NCBI RefSeq assembly: GCF_963664965.1
Contig: NZ_OY761823.1
Location: 2,312,001 to 2,376,000 of the forward strand
Source of the DNA: an uncultured Pseudodesulfovibrio sp.
GTDB taxonomy: Bacteria > Desulfobacterota > Desulfovibrionia > Desulfovibrionales > Desulfovibrionaceae
DNA length: 64,000 bases
Direction of reading: 5' to 3'
Shown: piece by piece, positions 45,578 to 56,100 of the stretch
Layout: each line of letters begins with the position of its first letter
Numbering within the stretch: position 1 is the stretch's first letter
The notes under the pieces: model-generated
The model's input: the letters and a program-made list of their open reading frames with translations, nothing else
What the model was told of the DNA's origin: nothing
Databases searched by the model: none
Made by a program: the position numbers and the translations under genes

Positions 45578-46809
45578 GATTGGTCTATTGTTTCGGCTTC
45601 CTCTAAATGGAAAGCCTTGTGGAGTGTTCGTACAGCCAGTTCGGTGTACTTGTCGTCGATCAGGCAGGTAACCTTGATCTCGGACGTGCTGATCATCAGG
45701 ATATTGATATTCTCATCGGCAAGCGCCTGGAACGCCAGAGAGGCGACTCCGGAGTGGTTACGCATGCCGACGCCGATAATCGATATCTTTGACACGTTGA
45801 GGTTGCTTGTTAGCTTTTCAAAGCCAATCTCGTATTGTAGCGCCTCTAGTGTCTTGATGGTCTGCTCCACATCCGCACGCGGGACGGTGAAGGTCATGTC
45901 TGTTTTTCCGTCCTTGCTCGGATTCTGGACGATCATGTCAACGAGGATCTTCTTTTCCGCCAGCGGGGAGAAAATTTGTGCGGAAACACCCGGCTTGTCC
46001 TGTACGTGTACCAGCGTAATCTGTGCCTGATCCTTGTCGTATGCAATGCCGGAAACGAGAACGGATTCCATGGTTTCATCCTCCTGAGTGACTATGGTGC
46101 CCAGCTCATCGGAAAAAGTAGAGCGGACGTGAACGGTTACATTATATTTTTTGGCAAATTCAACAGAACGAATCTGGAGCACCTTGGCTCCCATGCTCGC
46201 CATTTCGAGCATTTCATCATAGGCGATGCGTTCGATTTTTCGTGCGTCGTCGCACATGTTCGGGTCGGTTGTGAAAACGCCGGGGACATCAGTGTAGATT
46301 TCACAGACGTCCGCATCCACGGCCGCAGCAAGAGCGACAGCGGAAGTGTCGGAACCGCCACGGCCAAGCGTGGTTATGCGGTTGTTTTCATCGGCTCCCT
46401 GAAAGCCTGCCATCACGAGAATGTCATACTCTTCAAGCATTTCAAGCAGATGGCGTGTGTTGATATCGGTAATTCGGGCTTTGCCGAAAGCAGAGTCTGT
46501 ACGGATTGGAGCCTGGAAGCCCAATACTGAACGACAGTGAATTCCCTGTTTTTTCAAAAGCATGGCAAAAAGAGCGCAGGATACCTGTTCTCCGGTTGAG
46601 ACCATGGAGTCCACTTCAGCGGCGTCCGGGGTGTCTGACCACTCGTCGGCCAGTGCCAGTAGTCGGTTGGTTTCGCCGGACATTGCCGAGAGTACCACGA
46701 TGACTTTATTGCCTTCGCGATGGGAACGAAGGACTTTTTGCATGACCTGACGCTGACATTCAAGATTGCGGACCGATGTTCCACCGAATTTTTGTACGAC
46801 GATGTTCAT
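45574..46809 (-). CDS. lysC: aspartate kinase
   Basis: Aspartokinase makes aspartyl phosphate, the entry to Lys, Thr, Met and diaminopimelate. The 411-residue protein has KFGGTSV (7-13), the substrate segment STGEQVSC, GRGGSDTSAVALA and two C-terminal ACT domains for feedback control. It overlaps tsaE and cimA on both sides by a few bases, so translation is coupled. Confidence 0.95.
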   Translation of the reverse strand: MNIVVQKFGGTSVRNLECQRQVMQKVLRSHREGNKVIVVLSAMSGETNRLLALADEWSDTPDAAEVDSMVSTGEQVSCALFAMLLKKQGIHCRSVLGFQAPIRTDSAFGKARITDINTRHLLEMLEEYDILVMAGFQGADENNRITTLGRGGSDTSAVALAAAVDADVCEIYTDVPGVFTTDPNMCDDARKIERIAYDEMLEMASMGAKVLQIRSVEFAKKYNVTVHVRSTFSDELGTIVTQEDETMESVLVSGIAYDKDQAQITLVHVQDKPGVSAQIFSPLAEKKILVDMIVQNPSKDGKTDMTFTVPRADVEQTIKTLEALQYEIGFEKLTSNLNVSKISIIGVGMRNHSGVASLAFQALADENINILMISTSEIKVTCLIDDKYTELAVRTLHKAFHLEEAETIDQS

Positions 46810-47318
46810 TTTCGCTCTGTTTTTTGCGTGAAGTGTTTGAGTTTATCTTCCAGGGATTCGAGAAATCTCCGGGTCGTCATTCCCATTGCATGTATTGTGA
46901 GGCTTCGTCCAGTCTGACATGGAGTCCATTCCAGAAAAAGTGCCTCTTTCGGCCACTGGTCGCGGTCAAGGAATTGAATCCATTCCACGATTGTCAGGGT
47001 GGTCGGTGTTTCCATGTGCTCAAAGAGAGCGTCGTCCGGCGGCATGCCTTCCAGACGATACAGATCAAAGTGAGCCACCGGCGGTGACGTGGGGTAAAGG
47101 TTGAAGATATTGAAGCTTGGGCTCGATACTTCCGCCATGTCTGCCCCGGGCAGGGATTCGACCAAACCGCGAACCAGGGTTGTTTTGCCAGAACCGAGGT
47201 CGCCTTGCAAGAGGACGGCGGGCAGAGGGGCCGTATTTCCAAAGCTTTTCGCCAAAATCCGCCCAAGGGCGAGAGTGGCTTCCGCATCTTTCAGGTGAAG
47301 GGAGACTTCTCTTGTCAA
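46806..47318 (-). CDS. tsaE: tRNA threonylcarbamoyladenosine synthesis ATPase TsaE
   Basis: TsaE is the ATPase of the t6A37 complex. The 170-residue protein has Walker A GDLGSGKTTLVRG, the SPSFNIFNLY switch region, DLYRL and IVEWIQF (Walker B area). I prefer the TTG at 47318 (MTREVSLHLKDAEATL), which matches the usual N-terminus and has AAGGA upstream; the ATG at 47354 would overlap the CBS gene by 28 bases. Confidence 0.92.
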   Translation of the reverse strand: MTREVSLHLKDAEATLALGRILAKSFGNTAPLPAVLLQGDLGSGKTTLVRGLVESLPGADMAEVSSPSFNIFNLYPTSPPVAHFDLYRLEGMPPDDALFEHMETPTTLTIVEWIQFLDRDQWPKEALFLEWTPCQTGRSLTIHAMGMTTRRFLESLEDKLKHFTQKTERK

Positions 47319-47325
47319 CCTGTCG

Positions 47326-47775
47326 CTATCCTTGCAAAAGTGTTTTGAGGACATCTTCTTTTCCAACCACTCCGACCAGCTTGCCATCATCAAGGACCGG
47401 CAGGGTGTAGAGCTTTTCATTGGCCATCATGGTGGCGAGGTCTTCGATGCTGGTGTCGGGAGTGATGAAAATGGGGGCCGGAGTCATGGCCTCGGCTACT
47501 TTCAGGGCTGAAATTTTGGTCATTTCACGCTCCAGTTCCTCGTGCGAAGAAAGGGGGAAAACGCCATCGAGAAGGGTGAAAAACGACGGCAGCGTGACTT
47601 TCTTTTGCTGTGCGACAAGGTCAGCCTGACAGAGTACACCGACGACCTCGTCGTTCTCGACCACGGGGGCACCGTTGATTTTGTTTTCCAGAAGAATCTT
47701 GGCTGCGGCAGAAATTTCGGTGTCAGGGGTAAGGGTAATGCACTGAGTTGTCATGATGTCTTTCGCTTTCAGCAT
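47326..47775 (-). CDS. paired-CBS-domain protein
   Basis: A 149-residue protein made of two CBS domains: KAKDIMTTQCITLTPDTEI...VVGVLCQADLV and KVAEAMTPAPIFITPDTSI...VVGVVGKEDVL. CBS pairs bind adenine nucleotides and act as energy or redox sensors. AAGGAG precedes the ATG, which lies within the 3' end of the nnr gene. The output partner is unknown. Confidence 0.92.
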   Translation of the reverse strand: MLKAKDIMTTQCITLTPDTEISAAAKILLENKINGAPVVENDEVVGVLCQADLVAQQKKVTLPSFFTLLDGVFPLSSHEELEREMTKISALKVAEAMTPAPIFITPDTSIEDLATMMANEKLYTLPVLDDGKLVGVVGKEDVLKTLLQG

Positions 47776-49304
47776 GTGGACTCCTTTGCCGCCAGTGGCA
47801 GCATATTGGCTATTTCGGAAGCGAGATTGCCCCGCGTGGGAAAATCTTCTCTGAGCATTCTGCCAGTCAGACCGTGCCAGTAAACGCCGATGGAAGCAGC
47901 GTGAATTGGTGTCATTTTCCGAGCCAGCAGTGATGCAATGACGCCGGAAAGAACATCTCCAGAACCGCCGATTGACAGATTGGGTTCGGAGAACGGACTG
48001 ATACAGGTTATTTCACTGTTTGCCACCAGTGTTCCGGCTCCTTTGAGAACCAGAGTGGCAGCGTATTTGGCTACAAACGAATTGACCGCTTCAAGCCGGT
48101 CATTCTGGATTGCGGCGTTGGTTGTGTTCAGCAGCCGTGCCATTTCGCCCGGGTGCGGTGTCAGAATCGTTGTCGGCGGGAGTTCGGAAATGAGTCCCGC
48201 ATTCTGCGCCAGCGCAAAAAGTGCATCGGCATCAAATACGACCTGTGCGGGACACTTTGCAACAAACGCCCTGATGAAATCAACAGTTTTTCCAGTCCTG
48301 CCCAGACCGGGACCGACGACAACGGCATCGAAACGCGGAAGTTCCTTTTCAAGGAGCTCCATCATGGCAGGTTTCCATTCGACTCCTGTTCCGAGCGGAA
48401 GCGTCATGATGTCTGGTGAACACGCCTTGACCGGTCCTGCAAGACCGCCGGGGCAGGCGATGGTGACGAGTCCGGCTCCGCTGCGTAATGCGGCCAGTGC
48501 CGAAAGATGCGGGGCACCGGTCAATCCACGGGAACCGCCGATGACGAGAACGTGTCCGGCACCGCCTTTGTGCATGTCGTGCGAGGGTGTTGGAATGCGG
48601 GACATGGCCATTTGCGAAATGAGATGGTGTCGAACGGGGTGCTGTTCCCGTATCTGTCTGGGGATTCCGATGGTGCGGACATCAAGCATCCCGGTATGCC
48701 TTGCGGCTCCGGGCATGGCGAGTCCCAGCTTGGCGGCCTGAAAGGTGACGGTCACATCAGCCATGATTGCTTCCGGTTGCGGAGAGCCGGTCATGCCATT
48801 CAGGCCGGAGGGAATATCCAGAGCAAGTATGAACGCCTTATCCCCCATGCGGTTGATGGTGCGAATGAGGTCAAGGGTGTCAGCCCGCAGTTCGCCCTGA
48901 AAGCCCGTGCCGAGCAGGCCGTCGATAATGATATCCGGCTGTGGGAGTGTGCTGAAATCGACGCTTGGGAGATATTTAAGCGGTATGCCGAGCTTTTGTG
49001 CCCACTTGAGGTTGGTGCGGGTTTCGCCGCGATAGTTTTTTTTCGGCTTGGTATGAAAAACAGTTACTTCCGCATCGTGTTCCGTGAGGTGGCGTGCCAC
49101 GGCAAGGGCGTCGCCGCCGTTGTTGCCTGCACCGACAAAACAAAAGATTTCCTTGCCTCGCACAGGACCGTATTCCGACAGCAGTACGTCAAGAGCTTCG
49201 CGGCTGGCGGACTCCATGAGTGTCACGCCGGGAATGCCGATGGTCTGTATTGTTTCACGGTCCCATATGACCATTTCAGCAGGAGTAGGCAGAGGTAGAA
49301 ACAC
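47769..49304 (-). CDS. bifunctional NAD(P)H-hydrate epimerase / ADP-dependent dehydratase
   Basis: Repairs damaged NAD(P)H hydrates. The 511-residue protein joins the N-terminal YjeF_N epimerase domain (about 1-215; GAGNNGGD, DGLLGTG) to the C-terminal dehydratase domain (about 220-511; GGSRGLTGAP, VGPGLG, GGSGDVLSG). The start is GTG 49304 with AAGGAGA four bases upstream. The fused form is common in bacteria. Confidence 0.93.
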   Translation of the reverse strand: MFLPLPTPAEMVIWDRETIQTIGIPGVTLMESASREALDVLLSEYGPVRGKEIFCFVGAGNNGGDALAVARHLTEHDAEVTVFHTKPKKNYRGETRTNLKWAQKLGIPLKYLPSVDFSTLPQPDIIIDGLLGTGFQGELRADTLDLIRTINRMGDKAFILALDIPSGLNGMTGSPQPEAIMADVTVTFQAAKLGLAMPGAARHTGMLDVRTIGIPRQIREQHPVRHHLISQMAMSRIPTPSHDMHKGGAGHVLVIGGSRGLTGAPHLSALAALRSGAGLVTIACPGGLAGPVKACSPDIMTLPLGTGVEWKPAMMELLEKELPRFDAVVVGPGLGRTGKTVDFIRAFVAKCPAQVVFDADALFALAQNAGLISELPPTTILTPHPGEMARLLNTTNAAIQNDRLEAVNSFVAKYAATLVLKGAGTLVANSEITCISPFSEPNLSIGGSGDVLSGVIASLLARKMTPIHAASIGVYWHGLTGRMLREDFPTRGNLASEIANMLPLAAKESTC

Positions 49305-49327
49305 GGAGTCTCCTTCTTTTATTGAAT

Positions 49328-49702
49328 CTAGCCTTCCAGTACCACGGTGGCGGCTGCGGTGTCACGGGAGTGGGTCAGTGAAACATGCGAATTCTTGGCA
49401 GCAATTTTGTCGAATACCTCCCGGCCTCGGCCAAGGAAGAAGATTTCTGGTTTGCCGCTTTGGGCATGGACGACTTCAATACATTTGAAATGTACGCCAT
49501 CGGCAAAGCCGGTTCCCAGCGCCTTGACCGCGGCTTCTTTCGCGGCAAACAGCGCTGCGAGACGGGGAACTGGATTCTTTTTCGGTAATTGATCGAGTTC
49601 GCGTTCTGTCAGGATCTTTTCGGCAAATCGTCTGCCGTACTTTTCCCAGAGTTCCCGAATTCGATCTATTTCCGCAAGGTCAATGCCCAGTCCCCGAATC
49701 AT
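49328..49702 (-). CDS. acpS: holo-[acyl-carrier-protein] synthase
   Basis: AcpS loads 4'-phosphopantetheine from CoA onto apo-ACP for fatty acid synthesis. The 124-residue protein has the motifs GIDLAEIDR (6-14) and FAAKEAAVKALGTG. AGGAG lies five bases before the ATG. Between pdxJ and nnr, the widely conserved pdxJ-acpS pair. Confidence 0.96.
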   Translation of the reverse strand: MIRGLGIDLAEIDRIRELWEKYGRRFAEKILTERELDQLPKKNPVPRLAALFAAKEAAVKALGTGFADGVHFKCIEVVHAQSGKPEIFFLGRGREVFDKIAAKNSHVSLTHSRDTAAATVVLEG

Positions 49703-49710
49703 TGCTGCTC

Positions 49711-50436
49711 CTAGTCTGCGAAACCGCGTACAAGTTCCGCCATGTCGCGGATGGCCCGGTCGAGTCCGACGTAAATGGCGCGGGCCATGATGGAGTGACC
49801 GATGGAATATTCGCTGATATTGGCAACGTCCTTGAAAGCGAGGATGTTGCGGTAGTTCAGGCCATGGCCAAGATTGATTTTGAGGCCGAGGTAATGTGCC
49901 TGCTTTATGCCATCAAGAATCTTGGTCAGTTCTTTTTCACGTTCCTTGAAATCCTTGGCATTAGCGTAGTGCCCGGTGTGAATTTCAATGTATTCCGCAC
50001 CAATGGCATGAGCCGCTTCGACCTGTCTGGGATCTGCGTCAATGAACAGGCTGGATCGAATTCCCCGGGCATGCAGCGGGGCGAGGTAGTCGGTAAGTTC
50101 ATCCTCTCTGCCGATGCAGTTGAGGCCGCCTTCAGTGGTCAGTTCCTGACGTTTTTCAGGAACGATGCAGACCATTTCCGGATCGACATCAAGGGCGATG
50201 CCCTGCATTTCCTTTGTGGCTGCCATTTCAAGATGCATACGGGTGTTGCATGTTTCTTTTATGAGTTTGACATCGCGGTCCTGAATGTGTCTGCGGTCTT
50301 CGCGCAGGTGGACAATGATGCCTGTGGCTCCGGCCATCTCGGCCATATATGCGGCGGTAACGGGTTCGGGCTCAATGCCCATTCTGGCTTGTCGCAGAGT
50401 GGCTACGTGATCGACGTTCACAACGAGTACCGGCAT
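49711..50436 (-). CDS. pdxJ: pyridoxine 5'-phosphate synthase PdxJ
   Basis: PdxJ condenses 1-deoxyxylulose 5-phosphate with 3-amino-2-oxopropyl phosphate to form PNP, a vitamin B6 precursor. The 241-residue TIM barrel has [25 protein letters not shown] and the C-terminal [12 protein letters not shown] motifs. The ATG at 50436 has GGAGG upstream. It heads the pdxJ to cimA operon. Confidence 0.96.
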   Translation of the reverse strand: MPVLVVNVDHVATLRQARMGIEPEPVTAAYMAEMAGATGIIVHLREDRRHIQDRDVKLIKETCNTRMHLEMAATKEMQGIALDVDPEMVCIVPEKRQELTTEGGLNCIGREDELTDYLAPLHARGIRSSLFIDADPRQVEAAHAIGAEYIEIHTGHYANAKDFKEREKELTKILDGIKQAHYLGLKINLGHGLNYRNILAFKDVANISEYSIGHSIMARAIYVGLDRAIRDMAELVRGFAD

Positions 50437-50477
50437 GTGATATTCCTCCAAATGGGGTGATTGCTTTGTATCATTGC

Positions 50478-50506
50478 AGATTAAGCGTTCTTTTTTGGAA
50501 TGGCAA
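50478..50506 (-). promoter_or_regulatory. putative sigma70 promoter of the pdxJ operon
   Basis: On minus: TTGCCA, 17-base spacer, TAATCT; start expected near 50471. Confidence 0.5.
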
Positions 50507-50551
50507 CTGTGTTGAGCAGTTTGTCTGAATGGAGCGGATTTCTGCTATATG

Positions 50552-50579
50552 TTGACAGGAAAACCCTGCAAGATGTATC
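50552..50579 (+). promoter_or_regulatory. putative promoter of ugd
   Basis: TTGACA, 16-base spacer, TGTATC, about 50 bases before the ugd start. The -10 is weak. Confidence 0.35.
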
Positions 50580-50628
50580 GCGTACCCCTGAAAAAGAAAT
50601 AAACTTTTATTTTGGAGATATAAATTCA

Positions 50629-51966
50629 ATGAATGTATGCATCGTCGGCACAGGATATGTGGGGTTGGTTTCTGCCGCATGTTTTGCCGAAATGGGCAAC
50701 AATGTTTTTTGTGTTGATGTGAACCCTCACGTCGTCGAAACTCTGGAAAGCGGCAAGGTTCATATTTACGAACCCGGACTTGAAGAACTTGTCAGGCGTA
50801 ATACGGCTGAAGGACGACTCCGTTTCACTACGGATTTGGGCGAGGGGATGCGCGACGCCTTGGTCGTGTTCATTACTGTCGGCACTCCGTGCGCTGATGA
50901 TGGTTCCTGCGATCTGTCCTTTGTCGATGCGGTAGCCCGCGAAATAGGGCAGCGTATGACCAGCCCGAAGATCGTCGTGGATAAATCCACTGTTCCCGTG
51001 GGCACGGCTGATCGCGTTCGTGAGATCGTTGCCGGTGAACTGGAAAAGCGTGGTGAGGACATTCATTTCGATGTCGTCTCCAACCCCGAATTCCTGAAAG
51101 AGGGCGATGCTGTCAGTGATTTCATGAAGCCTGACCGTGTCATCGTCGGAACCGGTGATGAAGAGTCTGCCAAGGTCCTGCGTGATCTTTATTCTCCTTT
51201 TGCCCGCAGTAGGGAAAAGCTGATCGTCATGGGCGTACGCAGTGCGGAAATGACGAAGTATGCTGCTAACTGCATGCTTGCTACCAAGATCTCCTTTATC
51301 AACGAAGTCGCCAATATCTGCGAGCGCGTCGGTGCCAACGTCAGTGAAGTGCGGGCCGGTATCGGTTCCGACAGCCGTATCGGCTACAGCTTCATTTACC
51401 CCGGTGTCGGGTATGGCGGTTCCTGCTTCCCCAAAGATGTAAAGGCGCTGATCGGCACAGCGAAAGAATATGGCTATGATGCCAAGCTCATTCGCTCCGT
51501 GGATGAAGTGAACAATATCCAGAAGCGCGTGCTGGCCGAAAAGGTCAAGGCCTACTTCGAGCCGCAGGGCGGTGTGGAAGGTCGGACGCTGGCTTTGTGG
51601 GGAATTGCGTTCAAGGCCAATACCGATGATATTCGCGAAGCCTCGGCCACCGAAGTCATCAAGGATTTGACAAGTCTTGGCATGAAAGTGAAGGCCTTTG
51701 ATCCTGTGGCCAATGAGCGTGCCCGCGAGGAGATCGGTCATATTGAAGGTTTGGAAATCCTCGATAGCCAGTATGACGTACTGGAAGGTGCTGATGCTCT
51801 TGCCGTGGTGACTGACTGGAATCAGTTCCGTGATCCTGATTTTGAAAAGATAAAAGCGCTTCTCAAGGCCCCGATCGTTTTTGACGGACGGAACCTGTAT
51901 GTCCCGGAACGTATGGGAGAAGCCGGTTTTGCCTATTTCAGCATCGGACGTCTGCCGATCAAGTAA
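50629..51966 (+). CDS. ugd: UDP-glucose 6-dehydrogenase
   Basis: Ugd oxidises UDP-glucose to UDP-glucuronate with two NAD+, for capsule or LPS sugars. The 445-residue protein has the Rossmann motif GTGYVGL (7-13), the catalytic Cys266 in GYGGSCFPKD and the C-terminal domain. The ATG at 50629 follows GGAGAT at about nine bases; the open frame upstream from 50500 is not used. No other sugar genes are next to it. Confidence 0.95.
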   Translation: MNVCIVGTGYVGLVSAACFAEMGNNVFCVDVNPHVVETLESGKVHIYEPGLEELVRRNTAEGRLRFTTDLGEGMRDALVVFITVGTPCADDGSCDLSFVDAVAREIGQRMTSPKIVVDKSTVPVGTADRVREIVAGELEKRGEDIHFDVVSNPEFLKEGDAVSDFMKPDRVIVGTGDEESAKVLRDLYSPFARSREKLIVMGVRSAEMTKYAANCMLATKISFINEVANICERVGANVSEVRAGIGSDSRIGYSFIYPGVGYGGSCFPKDVKALIGTAKEYGYDAKLIRSVDEVNNIQKRVLAEKVKAYFEPQGGVEGRTLALWGIAFKANTDDIREASATEVIKDLTSLGMKVKAFDPVANERAREEIGHIEGLEILDSQYDVLEGADALAVVTDWNQFRDPDFEKIKALLKAPIVFDGRNLYVPERMGEAGFAYFSIGRLPIK

Positions 51967-51985
51967 GGGCGGCCAGAAAATATCA

Positions 51986-52026
51986 ATAAAAAAGCCTGTC
52001 TCGGATGTCGAGACAGGCTTTTTTTA
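51986..52026. terminator. bidirectional terminator between ugd and the small protein gene
   Basis: AAAAAGCCTGTCTCG and CGAGACAGGCTTTTT form a perfect long stem with T-runs on both strands. Confidence 0.93.
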
Positions 52027-52043
52027 CCGGAAAAATTTTATTA

Positions 52044-52259
52044 TCAACACTGACCTTTGGCGCAGGTGCGGAACTGAAGCTCTTGCAGAATGACTCTTTC
52101 ATACTCCGGATTGTATTCAAGGTCTGTCTGTTCTTCCTGGTCAAGCATTTTTGCAAGCTGTTGTGTTTCTTCCCAGAAATCCAGCAGCTCTTCGTCGGCC
52201 AGATTTTTTACCTGTTCTTCGAGAGAACTCTGGGCATTGAAGGAGGCGTATTGACCCAT
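52044..52259 (-). CDS. small acidic protein of unknown function
   Basis: A 71-residue acidic helical protein with two cysteines at the end (CAKGQC), otherwise unassigned. A weak ribosome-binding site and a possible TTGACT/TTTATT promoter lie upstream on minus. It is convergent with ugd. Real coding is favoured by the compact acidic heptad-like sequence, but unproven. Confidence 0.6.
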   Translation of the reverse strand: MGQYASFNAQSSLEEQVKNLADEELLDFWEETQQLAKMLDQEEQTDLEYNPEYERVILQELQFRTCAKGQC

Positions 52260-52597
52260 GTGGCGAGGTCCGTCCTTTTTTTAAAAATTCTAAATAAATC
52301 AGCTCGATAGAGTTAAAGTCAAACCTACGTTAGTCATTTATTATCTGTCCGTCAACAAGACTTTGCGGGGATTATGTTATAACTGACACAACAGATATGA
52401 ATCATTGGTTTAAAATTTGAGAGCTTGAAAGTGCTGTCCGTGTTTGCCTTGTTTTGAATGCAAATATGTCGGCATGCGTTTTCGTTGTTTGGCGGCTTTC
52501 ATATTTTAGATTGACAAGAAAGTCTCTGATTGACAGATTGAATTGGACGAAAATAGCCAGTTATTTTTCACTTATTGGAGCGCTTGGCGAGGTTTCC
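52260..52597. other. intergenic region, no gene seen
   Basis: 338 bases between the small protein (-) and cheW (+). It is AT-rich and contains direct repeats GATTGACA at 52509-52516 and 52528-52535, with a partial third copy at 52536. Both include a TTGACA -35-like hexamer, but no convincing -10 follows. Confidence 0.4.
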
Positions 52598-53098
52598 ATG
52601 AATGTTGATGTCGAAGATCTGATGGACGTTGAAGAGGTTGAGGGGGATCAGGAACTCATACAGCTCGTCACCTTCAGCATTGGCGAGGAGGAGTTCGGGG
52701 TCAATATCCTTCAGGTGCAGGAAATAATTCGTACCATGGAGATCACGACTGTCCCCCGTGCTCCTGAATTCGTTGAAGGCGTTATCAATCTGCGCGGCAA
52801 GGTTATCCCCATTGTCGATATGCGAAGCCGGTTCGGACTTGAGTCCAAAGAGCACGACAAATATACCCGGATAATTGTTATCGAGATCGACATGATCATT
52901 GTCGGTTTTGTCGTTGATGCCGTGTCCGAAGTCCTTCGTATTCCTGCTAATTCCGTTCAGCCTCCGCCGCCGGTCGTAGCCGGTATGGATGCCGATTATA
53001 TTGATGGTGTGGGCAAGCTCGACGACCGTTTGCTGATTCTGCTTGATCTTGATTCCTTGCTTGATAATGAGGAAAAGGAAGTTCTGAGCGGGGTTTGA
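52598..53098 (+). CDS. cheW: chemotaxis adaptor CheW
   Basis: CheW bridges chemoreceptors and the kinase CheA. The 166-residue protein has the family pattern: LVTFSIGEEEFGVNILQVQEII, VINLRGKVIPIVDMRSRFGL, and LDDRLLILLDLDSLL. The ATG at 52598 has GAGG five bases upstream; the N-terminus has a 20-residue acidic lead. Not clustered with other chemotaxis genes here. Confidence 0.93.
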   Translation: MNVDVEDLMDVEEVEGDQELIQLVTFSIGEEEFGVNILQVQEIIRTMEITTVPRAPEFVEGVINLRGKVIPIVDMRSRFGLESKEHDKYTRIIVIEIDMIIVGFVVDAVSEVLRIPANSVQPPPPVVAGMDADYIDGVGKLDDRLLILLDLDSLLDNEEKEVLSGV

Positions 53099-53119
53099 TC
53101 CGTTGTTTTTCCAGGTGAC

Positions 53120-53159
53120 AAGCCGCCTGACTCCCGATAGGGAAAAGGCGGCTTTTTTA
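53120..53159 (+). terminator. rho-independent terminator after cheW
   Basis: AGCCGCCT and AGGCGGCT pair around a long loop, with six Ts after. Confidence 0.85.
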
Positions 53160-53190
53160 TTTTGCATATTTTCTCACAGCGATTGTATCC

Positions 53191-56100
53191 ATGACATCCA
53201 CGTTTCCTGACGCCATATCCCGATTCATCGGCGGTTCTTCGGAATCGGTCCGCGTGTTCAAAAGCGGGCCGGGGACGCAGGCTTTTATTGCCAGTTCGTT
53301 GCTTGAAAAGGGAAGCAGTGCAGCCATTGTAGTGCCCGGTGCGGCGGAGTTCAAGCAGATGCGTGCCTTGCTCGGTTTACTGTCATCCGGCGGAGCCGGT
53401 GAATATGCGCCCATGTGGGAACGCGATTGGATCAGCATCGGCCCCTATGTTTCGCGGCGGCCAGATGCCGAGGCGTGGGGTGACCGTTGGGCTGCCTTGT
53501 ATGCTTTGCTGTACGGCAAAAAGCCGTGTGGCGTGCTGATGACGGTGGATAACCTGTTGCCGCATTGGCCTTCCTCTACTGTGCTTCAGGAAAACTGGGC
53601 AACGCTTACCAAGGGGGAGGAGATGTCGCCGGATATTCTCCTTGAGCAGCTTGTCTCTTGGGGATATGTCCGCCGGAAAATTGTTTCCGGTCCCGGTGAC
53701 ATGGCAGTGCGTGGAGATATTCTGGATATTCATGCCGCCGGTTATGACTTGCCGCTTCGTCTCGAGTTTTTTGGTGATATTCTTGAGGAAATCCGGTTGT
53801 TTGATCCTTCGACACAGCGGTCTAAGGTGGACCTCGCAGAAGCCGTATTATTGCCGGTTTCGCCGGGGATCACTACGGACAGTTATGCAGAACAGGCTCG
53901 GGAGGTGTGGGCCAAACTGCGTAAGACGGGTGAAATCGGTTCTGCCGAGGAGCATGCGCTTCTGGAGCGTCTGGAGGCAAATGACGGATTTGTCTGGCCG
54001 GGGATGTTCTACGCCGATCCTGTGGGGCTGGAATCCTACTTTCCGGCAAACATGCCGTATCTTCTGTCTGCCGGAGCAACTTTGCGGGCGCGGCTTGAAG
54101 ATCAGGATCAGGCGTGGCGTGATTTCGTTGACGAGGAAGGACGGCAGAAAGGTGTCCGCTGGCCGTTGCGTTTCTTTTGCAGGTCACATGATGGCGCTCG
54201 TGATGTCTGGCAGAACACGCGACAGATCGTCTTTGAAGAATTGACCATGGGGCGTGAGAAGGACGGAATCGACCTTGCGGAAAATCCGTACAGTGATTTT
54301 TCCGATCTGTTCTGGAAGCCCGAAGCCTCCCGTCGGCCATGGTCGACCCTCATGAACGGCCTCAAGGAATGGTGTCGCTCCGAGTTTCAGACCATTCTCA
54401 GTTTCCGGACAGAGCGCTCCCGAAAGAAATTTCTGGCATTGGCTGAACAGGAACAGTTGCCTATCTCGCTGGAGTATTCTCCCAGAGGACAGGGACTTTT
54501 TGCCCTGGTTTCCCCTTTACGCAGGGGAATGGAAATGGTCTGGAGCCGGATTCGGGTACTCGGCGAAGAGGTTTTGCAGCCCGAAGCGCCTCGTGTGCAT
54601 ACCGGGCGGGATAGCGCATTCAAAGGTCTTGAGAAGTACGACGATCTGACCGAGGGCGATCTGTTGGTGCACCGCGATTATGGTCTGGCTCAGTTCGGTG
54701 GGCTGCACCATATGAATGTCGGGGATGCAGCCAATGACTACCTGCTCCTTTTCTTTTCCGGCGAGGACAAGCTGTTTCTGCCGGTGGATCGGCTTAATCT
54801 GGTGCAGCGTTTCAAAGGTCCCGAGGGAGCCAAGTCTCCGTCTCTGGACAAACTTGGCGGAACCCGTTGGGCCAAGACGACAGCCCGTGTGCGGAAGGCT
54901 ATCGAGAAAATCGCGCACGAACTGGTCGAGATGTATGCTTTTCGTCGTGTGGCAAAAGGGTTTTCCTACGGCAAACTTGACGACATGTATTCCGAGTTCG
55001 AGGCGACGTTCGGATTTGAAGAAACACCGGATCAGGACAAGGCCGTCAGGGATGTTTTCCGTGATATGCAAAAGCCCGAGCCAATGGACCGGCTTGTGTG
55101 CGGTGACGTCGGGTTCGGCAAGACCGAAGTCGCGTTGCGTGCTGCATTTCGTGCCGCTTTGGAAGGATTGCAAACGGCGTTGCTGTGCCCGACCACCGTG
55201 CTGGCGGAGCAGCATTACCAGACCTTTACCAAGCGCATGGAAGGATTCCCGGTTCGCATAGGGCTGTTGAGTCGTTTTGTGCCCAAAAAGCGTCAGAAGA
55301 CGATTGTCGAGGCCGCGGCGCGTGGCGAGATCGACATACTCATCGGTACTCATCGGATTTTGTCCAAGGATGTCGAACTGCCGAATCTCGGGCTGCTGAT
55401 TCTGGACGAGGAGCAGCGCTTTGGTGTCAAGCACAAGGAAAGACTGAAGCATTTCAGGAATAATATTGATGTGTTGACGCTGACAGCCACGCCGATTCCG
55501 CGAACTTTGCAGCTTTCGCTTTCCGGGATTCGCGGGCTGTCGGTCATTGAGACGCCGCCGGTAGACCGCAAGCCGGTCGAGACGGCCATCTCGGAGCGTG
55601 ATCCCCTTGAAATGAAGGGAATCCTGCGACGTGAGCTTGATCGGGGCGGTCAGGTCTACTGGGTCTATAACCGTGTCAACGGGTTGGACCGGGTGGCGGA
55701 GTTTGTACAGGGATTGGTCCCGGAGGCCAAAGTGGCAACCGCGCACGGCAAGATGACCGAGAAGGCGCTTGAAGAGGCCATGCGTGGTTTCTGGCATGGT
55801 GAAATTGATGTGCTTGTCTGTACATCCATTGTCGAATCCGGGCTTGATTTTCCCAATGCGAACACGCTGATAGTCGATCAGGCGCAGCTTTTCGGGCTTG
55901 GACAGTTGTATCAGCTTCGGGGGCGTGTCGGGCGAAGTGAAAAACAGGCCTATGCCTATTTTGTCGTTCCGAGTGTGGACGATTTAAGTGCAATTGTTCG
56001 TAAACGCTTGCGTATTATTCTGGACATGGATTATCTGGGAGCAGGATTCAAGGTCGCCATGGAAGATCTCAGGCTTCGCGGAGCCGGAAACATCCTTGGT

